This document shows, piece after piece, positions 12,531 through 18,441 of a stretch of 28,382 nt of DNA. Source of the DNA: a virus. The stretch spans positions 1 through 28,382 of the IMG/VR virus record IMGVR_UViG_3300046616_000172; one strand, given 5' to 3'. The notes beneath the pieces are model-generated. The model did no database searches, was not told the DNA's origin, and was given only the letters and a program-made list of their open reading frames with translations. Position numbers and translations under genes: made by a program. Positions within the stretch are counted from its first letter, which is position 1. Each line of letters begins with the position of its first letter.

Positions 12531-12655
12531 TGGTTCTCCTCGGTGTATGCGTCGTGGTGGCTGCGGTCGTTACAGGCCGGGTCTGGGTCTGAGTAGTAGG
12601 TCCAGATGTTGCCGGTAAGTTCGCGGCGGACGGTGCAGGTCGGGATGTGGCTCAT
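12527..12655 (-). CDS. hypothetical protein, 42 aa
   Basis: The ATG at 12655 overlaps the previous stop as ATGA. The product has two Cys (TCTVRREL and DPACNDRSHHD) and a His pair, so a weak metal site is possible. The stop overlaps the next GTG. Function unknown. Confidence 0.66.
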   Translation of the reverse strand: MSHIPTCTVRRELTGNIWTYYSDPDPACNDRSHHDAYTEENQ

Positions 12656-12870
12656 GGCTTGCCGCCCTTGTGGATGTAGTGCTTGCAGATGGGCCGGATG
12701 GTTTCGCCGAGGAAGTCGAGGAGGTGCGCCCTATAGGATCGCCAGCCATAGGGGCCTGCCTTGTGAATGACGACGGTCTTGGGAGTGTGCTGGAACGGGT
12801 TCCGCAACGGGGCGATCTCCCACGTGTAGCAGAGTTTCCGGTATCGGCGCTGGGCTCGAGTGCGGTTCAC
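12652..12870 (-). CDS. hypothetical basic protein, 72 aa
   Basis: The GTG at 12870 has GGAGG five bases upstream and overlaps the previous stop as GTGA. The product is strongly basic at both ends (NRTRAQRRYRK, KHYIHKGGKP), with KTVVIHKAGPYGWRSYRAHL in the middle, and could bind nucleic acid. Function unknown. Confidence 0.75.
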   Translation of the reverse strand: MNRTRAQRRYRKLCYTWEIAPLRNPFQHTPKTVVIHKAGPYGWRSYRAHLLDFLGETIRPICKHYIHKGGKP

Positions 12871-12953
12871 GGCTTCCTCCTGGCTGGTTGGGTGATGAGG
12901 CGGGCCGACTCGATGCCGAAGTAGACGGTTGCGACTAATAGCAGGGCGGTCAT
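12867..12953 (-). CDS. very small membrane peptide, 28 aa
   Basis: The ATG at 12953 overlaps the previous stop as ATGA, with an AAAAGG site eight bases upstream. Residues 2-14 (TALLLVATVYFGI) are a short hydrophobic helix, and the tail is basic (ARRKP). It may be an inner-membrane micropeptide like the 32-residue one at 5279-5377. The in-frame reading further upstream is a shadow. Confidence 0.65.
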   Translation of the reverse strand: MTALLLVATVYFGIESARLITQPARRKP

Positions 12954-13321
12954 GCGCTTACCTTTTCTTCTGCCCGCGCGAACGGTTCGGCGCAGGCCAA
13001 TAGTTCGCTGATGGACGCGTTGATCTGGGCGGTGACGCGCTCGGTGAGTTCGAGGGTGTTGTCCACGGTGCCGGCGTTGTTCACAACAAGGTCGGGGTGG
13101 GTGCCGCACTCGACAGACTCCAGCTCCTCGAAGTCGGTGATGAGCTGGTTGAGGTCGGCGCCGTTCACGCGAGCCCCGATAGCCGCGTTCATCGCCGCCT
13201 GGGTTCGACGTGCCCGTGCGATCCACTCGCGGGAAGGCTCATCCCACAACGTCTCCGCAACGTGCTGCTTGGCGTAATGGCGGACCAGCCAGCGGGCGTG
13301 CATGTTGCTTGCGGGGATCAC
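12950..13321 (-). CDS. hypothetical protein, 123 aa
   Basis: Not recognised. The GTG at 13321 overlaps the previous stop as GTGA, with GGAGG seven bases upstream. The product looks all-helical (HARWLVRHYAKQHVAETLW, ARRTQAAMNAAIGARV, NTLELTERVTAQINASISELL). No membrane segment or Cys motif is seen. Confidence 0.75.
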   Translation of the reverse strand: MIPASNMHARWLVRHYAKQHVAETLWDEPSREWIARARRTQAAMNAAIGARVNGADLNQLITDFEELESVECGTHPDLVVNNAGTVDNTLELTERVTAQINASISELLACAEPFARAEEKVSA

Positions 13322-13662
13322 TTGGTGGCCTCCGGGGTGTAGAGGACGGTAATGGGGAGGTGGGCCTTGTCGTCAAAGTTGCTGGTACGATCGATCCACT
13401 CGCTGCCGGGACGCAGCCATCCAGGCTCGCCTTCCGCGTACCAGTTGTCGTACTTCTGGAATACGATCCGTCCCCGCGTTTCAATCAGGGAGTCGTCCGG
13501 CAGTCCATCGAGTTCTTCGGCGTTCGTGATCGCGCGGGGCTTCGAGTAGCCCGCGGCGAGGAGTTCATCCGCTACAGCTTCTGCGTCTCGCTGGGAGTAG
13601 CCACCGAAGTCTCGCGTCTCTGTTGACCAGATGGCGGTTACAAGTTCGTCCCGGGCGCTCAC
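13318..13662 (-). CDS. hypothetical protein, 114 aa
   Basis: The GTG at 13662 has AAGGGA about eight bases upstream and overlaps the previous stop. The N-terminal half is helical with DAEAVADELLAAGY. The second half is a beta-rich element (LPDDSLIETRGRIVFQKYDNWYAEGEPGWLRPGSEW) of a type common in actinophage small proteins, where LP-D-G-W repeats form a single domain of unknown role. Confidence 0.75.
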   Translation of the reverse strand: MSARDELVTAIWSTETRDFGGYSQRDAEAVADELLAAGYSKPRAITNAEELDGLPDDSLIETRGRIVFQKYDNWYAEGEPGWLRPGSEWIDRTSNFDDKAHLPITVLYTPEATK

Positions 13663-13778
13663 TTGCGGTATCCCTTGGTGAGGTCAACGCGCTTGCCAGT
13701 TGCGACGGCTCCGAGCTGGCGGATGTCTTCGCTGAACCGTTCGGCGGTCCAGGTGCTGCGGTGCTTAGCGGTGCTCAT
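13659..13778 (-). CDS. hypothetical protein, 39 aa
   Basis: The ATG at 13778 has AAGGAG seven bases upstream and overlaps the previous stop as ATGA. The product is basic: MSTAKHRSTWTAERFSEDIR with a KRVDLTKGYRK tail. Function unknown; it may bind nucleic acid by charge alone. Confidence 0.7.
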   Translation of the reverse strand: MSTAKHRSTWTAERFSEDIRQLGAVATGKRVDLTKGYRK

Positions 13779-13933
13779 TTCGTTTCTCCTTCTAGTGCTG
13801 CTCGGATGTCTGCTACCCAGTACTCTTGTGCCGCGCCGTCTTCGGTTTGGATGAATACCTTGTCTGGGCTTATGCGGGTGATCGCGATGGGAGCCGTTCG
13901 GGTCGTGGACCAGATCGTTGTGCTCATCCCCAT
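13775..13933 (-). CDS. hypothetical protein, 52 aa
   Basis: ATG codons at 13933 and 13927 are both possible; 13933 abuts the stop of a six-codon mini-ORF as TGATG, so re-initiation there is favoured. The product is a compact beta-type protein (RTAPIAITRISPDKVFIQTE, EYWVADIRAAL). Function unknown. A longer reading from 13981 is a shadow of the HTH gene. Confidence 0.66.
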   Translation of the reverse strand: MGMSTTIWSTTRTAPIAITRISPDKVFIQTEDGAAQEYWVADIRAALEGETK

Positions 13934-13953
13934 CACGCGGCTTCTGCGTTCAT
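13933..13953 (-). CDS. six-codon mini-ORF (MNAEAA), possible translational relay
   Basis: The ATG at 13953 overlaps the HTH gene stop as ATGA and has a perfect GGAGG five bases upstream. It runs only six codons to a TGA that overlaps the next ATG. It probably loads ribosomes for the 13775-13933 gene, which has no ribosome site of its own. Confidence 0.45.
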   Translation of the reverse strand: MNAEAA

Positions 13954-14186
13954 CGGTTCCTCCGGGCTCTCGTGCCCACATTCGGGCGGGTCACTGGTGG
14001 TGCGGGTTTCTTCGTCATGCTGTCGAGGATTTGTTCCACATGGGTTTCGCGGAACCGGATGATCCCCTTCGCCGTCGTCCTCATGTGCGGCCACTCATGG
14101 AGCCGGTTGTAAACGGATGTCGGGGAGATACCGAGGAAGCCGGCGAGTTCCTGGACCGTGAAGAACCGTTCATCAAAAACGGTCAT
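13950..14186 (-). CDS. HTH DNA-binding protein, excisionase-like
   Basis: A 78-residue protein. Residues 8-58 form a MerR/Xis-type winged HTH: FFTVQELAGFLGISPTSVYN, then RLHEWPHMRTTAKGIIRFRETHVEQIL. A Pro-rich basic tail follows. Size, fold and position as an early gene near the switch fit a recombination directionality factor working with the integrase at 16781, but early HTH proteins of other roles look similar. The start overlaps the GIY-YIG gene stop. Confidence 0.75.
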   Translation of the reverse strand: MTVFDERFFTVQELAGFLGISPTSVYNRLHEWPHMRTTAKGIIRFRETHVEQILDSMTKKPAPPVTRPNVGTRARRNR

Positions 14187-14581
14187 GCGGCGAGATGTGC
14201 GGTGAACTTCTCCCGCTGTAGTGCCAGTGCCTTGTGGATCTTTCGCTCGTATCGGGGCGTCTTGCGCTGAGTGTGGTTTTCAAGGGCCGTGATGTAGTCG
14301 GCGCACATTGTGGCCGTCCAGTTGTTGCGGTGGATCCAGCGCGCTTCGATGTTCCAGCGCGGGTGCTCGGTGTTGCGGGCCTCGGTTTCGGCAGCGAGTC
14401 CGGCACTGCGGGACGGGTAGACCTTGACCCGCACCTTGGCGATTTGCGGCGCCCACCATTGGGTGCTGCGGTGGCGCTTGATGCGTTGCTCGGGTTCGTG
14501 GCTGCACCCCACGTAGATGAGGCGGCTCTCGTTGTCGTAGAGGCGGTAGACGTAGTGGTTGGCGTTCGCGAGGTCGCTCAT
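14183..14581 (-). CDS. GIY-YIG endonuclease
   Basis: A 132-residue protein. The ATG at 14581 overlaps the Cro-like gene stop as ATGA. The domain is VYRLYDNESRLIYVGCS (11-27), R33 in EQRIKRH, QWWAPQI, and the acidic helix LAAETEARNTEHPRWNIE (62-79) with the catalytic-type E65 and closing N77. The C-terminal third is basic. GIY-YIG enzymes nick or cut DNA; stand-alone phage members may be homing-like, defensive or recombination enzymes. It is the second early gene, so it would be expressed at once on induction. Confidence 0.88.
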   Translation of the reverse strand: MSDLANANHYVYRLYDNESRLIYVGCSHEPEQRIKRHRSTQWWAPQIAKVRVKVYPSRSAGLAAETEARNTEHPRWNIEARWIHRNNWTATMCADYITALENHTQRKTPRYERKIHKALALQREKFTAHLAA

Positions 14582-14847
14582 GCTGCCAGCTCCATTTCGT
14601 CTTCGACATCGAAGCACTTGATTGCAAGCGGCTTGAGGTCGAGGGCCTTGGCAATCCTGGCGAGGTGGATGTTGGAGAGGGGCTTGCGCCCGGCTTCGAT
14701 GTTGGCGAGGTGCGGACGGCTGATGCCGGCTGCTACGGACAGTTCGAGCTGCGTGTAGCCGAGGCGTTCGCGGAACCGGTGGATGGTTTCGCCGACTCGC
14801 TCGTGCTCTGGGTTCCTAGGGGCTTTCCCCGTTCTCACTGTGTTCAT
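14578..14847 (-). CDS. Cro-like XRE-family repressor
   Basis: An 89-residue protein with one HTH_3 domain at about 18-75: GETIHRFRERLGYTQLELSV, AAGISRPHLANIEAGRKPLS, HLARIAKALDL. It starts the leftward early operon and diverges from the two-HTH repressor, the usual place of Cro. There is no ribosome site before the ATG; a -10-like TAGTCT ends six bases upstream, so the mRNA may be leaderless. A palindromic operator at 14864-14878 lies upstream of that -10, fitting auto-repression. Confidence 0.88.
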   Translation of the reverse strand: MNTVRTGKAPRNPEHERVGETIHRFRERLGYTQLELSVAAGISRPHLANIEAGRKPLSNIHLARIAKALDLKPLAIKCFDVEDEMELAA

Positions 14848-14853
14848 GGGAAG

Positions 14854-14859
14854 AGACTA
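14854..14859 (-). promoter_or_regulatory. -10 box TAGTCT of the early leftward promoter
   Basis: The minus strand reads TAGTCT-CTTCCC-ATG. The spacing puts the transcription start at or beside the Cro-like ATG, giving a leaderless mRNA, which is common in actinobacteria. The -35 is weak (TTCCCA). Confidence 0.5.
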
Positions 14860-14863
14860 GCAG

Positions 14864-14878
14864 CAATGTGAAACATTG
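14864..14878. promoter_or_regulatory. palindromic operator CAATGT-GAA-ACATTG
   Basis: Six-base half-sites are perfectly symmetric around three bases. It lies just upstream of the early -10 box, the expected place for a Cro or repressor operator. Confidence 0.68.
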
Positions 14879-14910
14879 GGAAGCGGGGACCGGAAGAAAG
14901 TGGAAACAAG

Positions 14911-14981
14911 TAGCAGTCGAGAAAAGTTCCGCATGATTCCGGGGCCAAATCGGCCACTCTCGAATATTTGTTCGACTGCTA
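14911..14981. repeat. 10-bp perfect inverted repeat pair
   Basis: TAGCAGTCGA (14911-14920) and TCGACTGCTA (14972-14981) are 51 bases apart inside the control region. They could be paired repressor sites allowing looping, or a long-range stem in an antisense transcript. Confidence 0.65.
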
Positions 14982-15214
14982 ATCTGCCTATGTTTCCGCT
15001 TTTCCTGCCCCCAACTACCGATTGGCGAATATTGATGTTTCTTTTTGACCGGTGAGAGTGTGTGGCTATCAGCAGGAACGGGAATTGAGCCCCCCGCTCC
15101 ACAAGCGGACAAGAGCGGTTGCAAGTAGAGACAGGAAGAAGCGAGTAGTCGTCTTCCGAAAGTCGCGTAAACCTTCCCCTTGTCTCCCATTAGACGTATA
15201 GACAGGATTCGGAC

Positions 15215-15850
15215 ATGGACATCACATCAGAGCAGATCAAGTCAGCCCGTGAACGCCGCATGATGACCCAGCAGGAGTTGGCGGACGAGGTTGGGGTTTC
15301 GCTTCGTACGGTGGGGAGCTGGGAGCGGGGCGAGACGGTGCCGCGCAACCGTATGGGCGCCGTTTCTGAGGCGCTGGGTATTGAGGTGGAGGGCGAGCGT
15401 GATTTCGGCCCCGCAGCGATCCGCCGGCGCCTCGGAATCCTCGCTAAGCAGCGTCGGGAGCAGCTTGGTTTGGCGCGGATACCTTTCGCGCGGCACGCTG
15501 GTATGCACGATCAGGCTGTGATGCAGTTTGAGTATGCGCAGCGTTGGCCGCGGACTGCGACGTTGCGGAAGTTTGAGAACGCGCTGGGGTGGAAGCCGTT
15601 TATCACTGAGGACATTCTGAGTTCGTCGCGTCGGGCGTCAACGATTGAGTTGGCTGACCTGGATAACCCGGCGGTTGCTCAGCCTCGGCCGGGGTCGATT
15701 CCGTTGGCTGGTGTTTCGACGGCTGATTTGTTGGCTGAGCTGGTGCGCCGGAACGATGCTGCGGTGAGGGCCGCGGCTGAACCGACCCAGCACCTTTTCG
15801 ACTTGGCGGCCTCGGATGAGCACGTTGAGGGCGAGGATGACCGGGACTAG
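15215..15850 (+). CDS. immunity repressor with two HTH domains
   Basis: A 211-residue protein. HTH 1 (6-60): IKSARERRMMTQQELADEVG, VSLRTVGSWERGETVPRNR. A second XRE-like domain (70-132): IRRRLGILAKQRREQLGLAR, FARHAGMHDQAVMQFEYAQR, LRKFENALGWKPF. The tail 135-211 is acidic and partly disordered. Divergence from the Cro-like gene and the ImmA-like gene downstream fit the lysogeny repressor. GGA lies seven bases before the ATG. Two HTH units in one chain would suit asymmetric or tandem operators such as the CAGTGA pairs; that link is inference. Confidence 0.87.
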   Translation: MDITSEQIKSARERRMMTQQELADEVGVSLRTVGSWERGETVPRNRMGAVSEALGIEVEGERDFGPAAIRRRLGILAKQRREQLGLARIPFARHAGMHDQAVMQFEYAQRWPRTATLRKFENALGWKPFITEDILSSSRRASTIELADLDNPAVAQPRPGSIPLAGVSTADLLAELVRRNDAAVRAAAEPTQHLFDLAASDEHVEGEDDRD

Positions 15851-15924
15851 GTGACCCACAGCACGGCAACAAAAGTTCACCCAGCTAGGGTATTTCGGCC
15901 CTGACCTGCACCGTTACGTTCGTG

Positions 15925-15949
15925 TTACCGAATCCTCACTTTTCGGTAA
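15925..15949. repeat. 8-bp perfect inverted repeat between repressor and ImmA genes
   Basis: TTACCGAA (15925-15932) and TTCGGTAA (15942-15949) surround nine bases. It lies in the 209-base gap after the repressor stop. There is no T-run directly after it, so it may be an operator for the ImmA-like gene rather than a terminator. I see no other gene in this gap. Confidence 0.6.
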
Positions 15950-16059
15950 TGAATTTGTGACAGATGTAACCTGCTTTTTGGTCAAAACTGTCTGCCCGTA
16001 ATCGTATCTTTATTCGAAGGGCGGTCGTTGGGGTCGCCCGTAAGACGCGGGGGTTTGTT

Positions 16060-16464
16060 GTGGTTGCTGTTGTGTTCGGTCGTTTGCCTGAAGGTGTTCA
16101 CGGGTACACGGATGGTACGAAGATTTACGTTGATGACCGGTTGAGTGCTGAGCAGTTGTTGTGCACGCTCGTTCATGAGGGCATCCACATTGAGCGGGGG
16201 CATGGGACTAAGCAGCTCGAGTCCGTGGAGATGGCCGTGCGTTATGAGACGGCCCGGCGGCTGTTGCCCCTGGACAGGATCGCCGGCGCTTGCAAGTCCG
16301 GGAAGCTGTCAGAGATCGCTAGAGGGCTCGGGGTGACTAAGCGGGTGTTGATGGACAGGGCCGTGACGTTGACGGACCAGGAAGCGTCTGACGCCGGCTG
16401 TTGGGACTGCCAAGCCTGCCCGGCCATTGCGATGCGGGCGCAGAGGATGGTCGCCGCGGCATAG
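16060..16464 (+). CDS. ImmA/IrrE-family metallopeptidase
   Basis: A 134-residue protein. LLCTLVHEGIHIERGHG (33-49) contains the H39-E40-x-x-H43 zinc motif of the ImmA/IrrE family, with E54 or E57 as a third-ligand candidate. A short HTH-like segment (SEIARGLGVTKRVLMDRAV) and a Cys-rich end (CWDCQACP) follow. ImmA of ICEBs1 cleaves a phage-type repressor to induce excision; here the neighbouring two-HTH repressor is the obvious target. The GTG at 16060 has GGGGG seven bases upstream. The family's usual N-terminal helix is short, so the start is less certain. Confidence 0.82.
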   Translation: MVAVVFGRLPEGVHGYTDGTKIYVDDRLSAEQLLCTLVHEGIHIERGHGTKQLESVEMAVRYETARRLLPLDRIAGACKSGKLSEIARGLGVTKRVLMDRAVTLTDQEASDAGCWDCQACPAIAMRAQRMVAAA

Positions 16465-16471
16465 ACACAAC

Positions 16472-16512
16472 AAAGCGCCCCCGTTTAGAAGCAAGCGGGA
16501 GGCGCTTTTTTG
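16472..16512 (+). terminator. intrinsic terminator after ImmA-like gene
   Basis: AAAGCGCC-CCCG and CGGG-A-GGCGCTTT form a stem over a 12-base loop, followed by TTTTTT on the plus strand. It ends the repressor-ImmA transcript before the attP region. Confidence 0.85.
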
Positions 16513-16523
16513 TGGGCAAATCA

Positions 16524-16540
16524 TGTTGACGGCGTCAACA
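16524..16540. promoter_or_regulatory. palindrome TGTTGAC-GGC-GTCAACA
   Basis: Seven-base half-sites are perfectly symmetric around three bases. It lies between the terminator and attP and contains GTTGAC, also present in the direct repeats near the integrase start. A binding site for the integrase, an Xis protein or a regulator is likely. Confidence 0.6.
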
Positions 16541-16551
16541 ACAGGATGTAA

Positions 16552-16567
16552 TCATTGCGACTCACTG
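16552..16567 (-). promoter_or_regulatory. CAGTGA operator-like site F
   Basis: The minus strand reads CAGTGAGTCGCAATGA, one mismatch in the second hexamer. A further half-site CAGTGA lies at 16577-16582 on the plus strand. It is upstream of attP and the integrase, facing rightward transcription as the other sites face leftward genes. Confidence 0.55.
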
Positions 16568-16647
16568 CGACTGAATCAGTGAAAAACGGTGAGTGGATTC
16601 CGCGGATTCTAGGGAAATTCGCTAGATGTAGGGGATTTTGGGATGAC

Positions 16648-16680
16648 CGGAGGCGGGTTCGAGTCCCACCTCGGGCACAA
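16648..16680 (+). other. attP: attP core: tRNA 3'-end identity segment
   Basis: From 16653 the sequence reads as a tRNA T arm (GCGGG-TTCGAGT-CCCAC, one mismatch), then acceptor strand CTCGGGC and A at 16677. No D or anticodon arm precedes it, so it is not a tRNA gene. Phage integrases of this type use the 3' end of a host tRNA as crossover, so this is the probable attP core. The acceptor would pair with GCCCGAG, as in many tRNA-Leu genes. Confidence 0.8.
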
Positions 16681-16703
16681 GTAAATACAGGGATGTAGGC
16701 CTG

Positions 16704-16734
16704 TTCGTTGACGTAGATCTAGTATTCGTTGACG
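16704..16734 (+). repeat. direct repeats TTCGTTGACG, probable integrase arm sites
   Basis: Exact 10-bp copies lie at 16704-16713 and 16725-16734, 21 bp apart (two helical turns), between attP and the integrase start. Spacing and place fit arm-type sites bound by the integrase N-terminal domain. Confidence 0.68.
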
Positions 16735-16746
16735 AGAGTTGAGATA

Positions 16747-16788
16747 ATGGAACTGATGAATACTATTGAGTTGGTTCCGAATGGCTAA
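16747..16788 (+). CDS. 13-residue leader ORF overlapping integrase start
   Basis: An ATG at 16747 opens a 13-codon frame (MELMNTIELVPNG) that stops at TAA 16786-16788, three bases into the integrase coding sequence. The integrase ATG itself has no good ribosome site, so the leader could couple its translation. It may also be chance. Confidence 0.35.
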   Translation: MELMNTIELVPNG

Positions 16789-17896
16789 CATCCGATCACG
16801 TAAACGGGCCAACGGGAGCGAGTACTTCACAGTCTCCTGGCGGGACGGCAGGCAGCGCGGCATTTCGTTTGACACGAGCGCCGAGGCGCAACTGTTCAAG
16901 CGCTCCTTGGAGGTCAACAACAACTCCTTCGAGGTAGCCGAGGCCGTCCTGCTCGCACACCACAATGGGGCGCGCACTGTTGACGAGGTCGTTGACGAGC
17001 ACATTGATCTGCTCGTGAAGCCCACGAGCCAGACGATCCGCAATTATCGGAACATGCTGGAGATGCACATCACCCCGCATCTCGGCGGAATTTCCGTGGG
17101 GGATCTGTCACTGCGTCACCTGACGGCGTGGATCCGCGCAATGCAAGATAAGAAGCTTTCGCCTAAGACGATCCGCAACGTTCACGGACTCATCTCGGCG
17201 AGCATGGAGACCGCGGCCCGCCTCGGCTACCGCGCCGACAACCCATGCAAGGGTGTTGACCTGCCTACGATGGCCCATGCCGAGGATAAAGAGCAGTTCC
17301 TAACTTGGAGTGAATGGCAGCTCATCTATAAGCACATCCATATTACGTATCAGCCGCTCGCGTTGTTCCTGGTAATGACGGGGGCGCGGTTCGGCGAGGC
17401 TACGGCGGTGACGGTCGCGGACTTCAACTGGCGGAATGTGCCGGCGACGGTGCGAATCAATAAGTCCTGGAAGCGCGACGGGGACAACGCCTACTATGTG
17501 GGCTCGCCTAAGACCGCATCGTCCAAGCGGACGGTCGCAGTGCCGCCCGCGGTGACTGAGGCGATCCTGCCCCTCACGGAAGGCGTCTCAGGGGATGGCC
17601 TGATCTTCCGAACGAAGTACAACGGGCGTATCGCCCAGAAGTACTTCTGGGTTGCGTGGACCAATGCGCTTGAGTCGGCCCGCTTAGAGGATCCGCTGTT
17701 CAGTAAGACTCCACGCATCCACGACCTGCGCCACACGTCAGCATCCTGGGCGCTAGAAGGCGGGCTCACCCTTTATGAGGTGGCCCGCCGACTAGGGCAT
17801 TCATCTACTGCAACGACTGAGCGGGTTTACGCCCACCTCATGCACACCAGCATGGCGAAGGGCGCGGACGTGATGGGGCGGGCGCTCGAGCGCTAG
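16781..17896 (+). CDS. int: tyrosine integrase
   Basis: A 371-residue protein. An N-terminal arm-binding domain (about 1-50: ANIRSRKRANGSEYFTVSWR) is followed by a SAM-like core-binding domain (about 65-155) and a catalytic domain with R203 (TGARFGEA), K244 or K249 (PKTASSKR), H314-x-x-R317 (HDLRH), H340 (RRLGHSS) and nucleophile Y350 (ERVYAHL). All key residues are present. It would join the attP at 16650 to a host tRNA gene. The ATG at 16781 is preferred over a TTG 15 bases earlier. It converges with the HNH gene, overlapping its end by four bases. Confidence 0.96.
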   Translation: MANIRSRKRANGSEYFTVSWRDGRQRGISFDTSAEAQLFKRSLEVNNNSFEVAEAVLLAHHNGARTVDEVVDEHIDLLVKPTSQTIRNYRNMLEMHITPHLGGISVGDLSLRHLTAWIRAMQDKKLSPKTIRNVHGLISASMETAARLGYRADNPCKGVDLPTMAHAEDKEQFLTWSEWQLIYKHIHITYQPLALFLVMTGARFGEATAVTVADFNWRNVPATVRINKSWKRDGDNAYYVGSPKTASSKRTVAVPPAVTEAILPLTEGVSGDGLIFRTKYNGRIAQKYFWVAWTNALESARLEDPLFSKTPRIHDLRHTSASWALEGGLTLYEVARRLGHSSTATTERVYAHLMHTSMAKGADVMGRALER

Positions 17897-18342
17897 GCTG
17901 CCTTGCGCCTCGGCTTGCGAGGCTGGAGCGCCACCACTTCAGCCAGTCGCGCCAGGTCGGCTCGAGTGTCCCGCTCTATCTTCAAAGCTTTATTCAGCGC
18001 CCCTCGCTCGGCATTGGCCTTGCGGCACAGGTCGCACCGGCATTTGTAGATGCTCCCATAGCGGGTGATCGTGCCATGCTCGGGCGTGGGCCTGTCGGCT
18101 AGCGTCTTTGCCTTGTGGTGTTCAGTGCAGAGAATCTGGCACTTGGCGAGTTCGGCGTCGCGCCGGGGGATTGCCCACGTCCAGACGCGATGTGAGACTT
18201 TCTGGCTGGGGTCGATGTGATCGACCTCGAGGCTTTGCGTGGTTCCGCACTGGACGCAGGATTTGCCTGCCATCCATTCGGCGCGACGCGCCGCAGCCCA
18301 TCGCCTTTTGTATTCGCGCATATCTGAGGTAGCGTTAGTCAA
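17893..18342 (-). CDS. HNH endonuclease with extra Cys module
   Basis: A 149-residue protein. The HNH part (27-80) has CVQCGTTQSLEVDHID (C29, C32, D41-H42), then CQILCTEHHKAKT with C72 and H75-H76. A second module (88-115: HGTITRYGSIYKCRCDLCRKAN) resembles the CGTK ... CxxC knuckles of the 8001 and 9499 proteins. The C-terminus is basic. The TTG at 18342 has AGGAG six bases upstream. It sits alone between integrase and tail genes behind a CAGTGA site and leader hairpin, so it seems to be an independent cargo-like unit. Substrate unknown. Confidence 0.85.
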   Translation of the reverse strand: MTNATSDMREYKRRWAAARRAEWMAGKSCVQCGTTQSLEVDHIDPSQKVSHRVWTWAIPRRDAELAKCQILCTEHHKAKTLADRPTPEHGTITRYGSIYKCRCDLCRKANAERGALNKALKIERDTRADLARLAEVVALQPRKPRRKAA

Positions 18343-18370
18343 GTCGGACTCCTAGAGATAGTTCGGCCAT

Positions 18371-18406
18371 AACCCCGGATGCTTGCAGGCATCGCGGGGT
18401 TGTTTT
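18371..18406 (+). terminator. GC hairpin followed by T-run on plus strand
   Basis: AACCCC-G-GATGC and GCATC-GC-GGGGTT form a long stem, followed by GTTTT on the plus strand. It fits a terminator for rightward readthrough, and on the minus strand it is also the leader hairpin of the HNH gene. Confidence 0.55.
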
Positions 18407-18441
18407 GCGCGACAATCTTAGTCCATTTCACTGTGATCGTC

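Larger units (their letters stand above)
14848..15214. promoter_or_regulatory. divergent lysis-lysogeny control region
   Basis: This 367-base gap has no supported gene. It separates the leftward Cro-like operon from the rightward repressor. Visible elements are the palindrome at 14864-14878, the 10-bp inverted pair 14911-14920/14972-14981, three ATGTTTC motifs (near 14869 on the minus strand; 14989 and 15031 on the plus strand), two CGAATATT copies (14960, 15023) and nested GTCT/AGAC repeats at about 15182-15202 ahead of the repressor start. Confidence 0.75.

Noticed and set aside
13623-14270. 215-residue plus-strand open frame
   Set aside because: It is antisense to five overlapping minus-strand genes including the HTH protein; no motif was seen.
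14830-14845. Single CAGTGA hexamer near the Cro-like start
   Set aside because: Only one half-site is present and it is inside the coding sequence, so it is not counted with the paired sites.
16648-16680. A complete tRNA gene at the attP segment
   Set aside because: Only the T arm and acceptor 3' strand are present; no D arm or anticodon arm is found in the preceding 80 bases.
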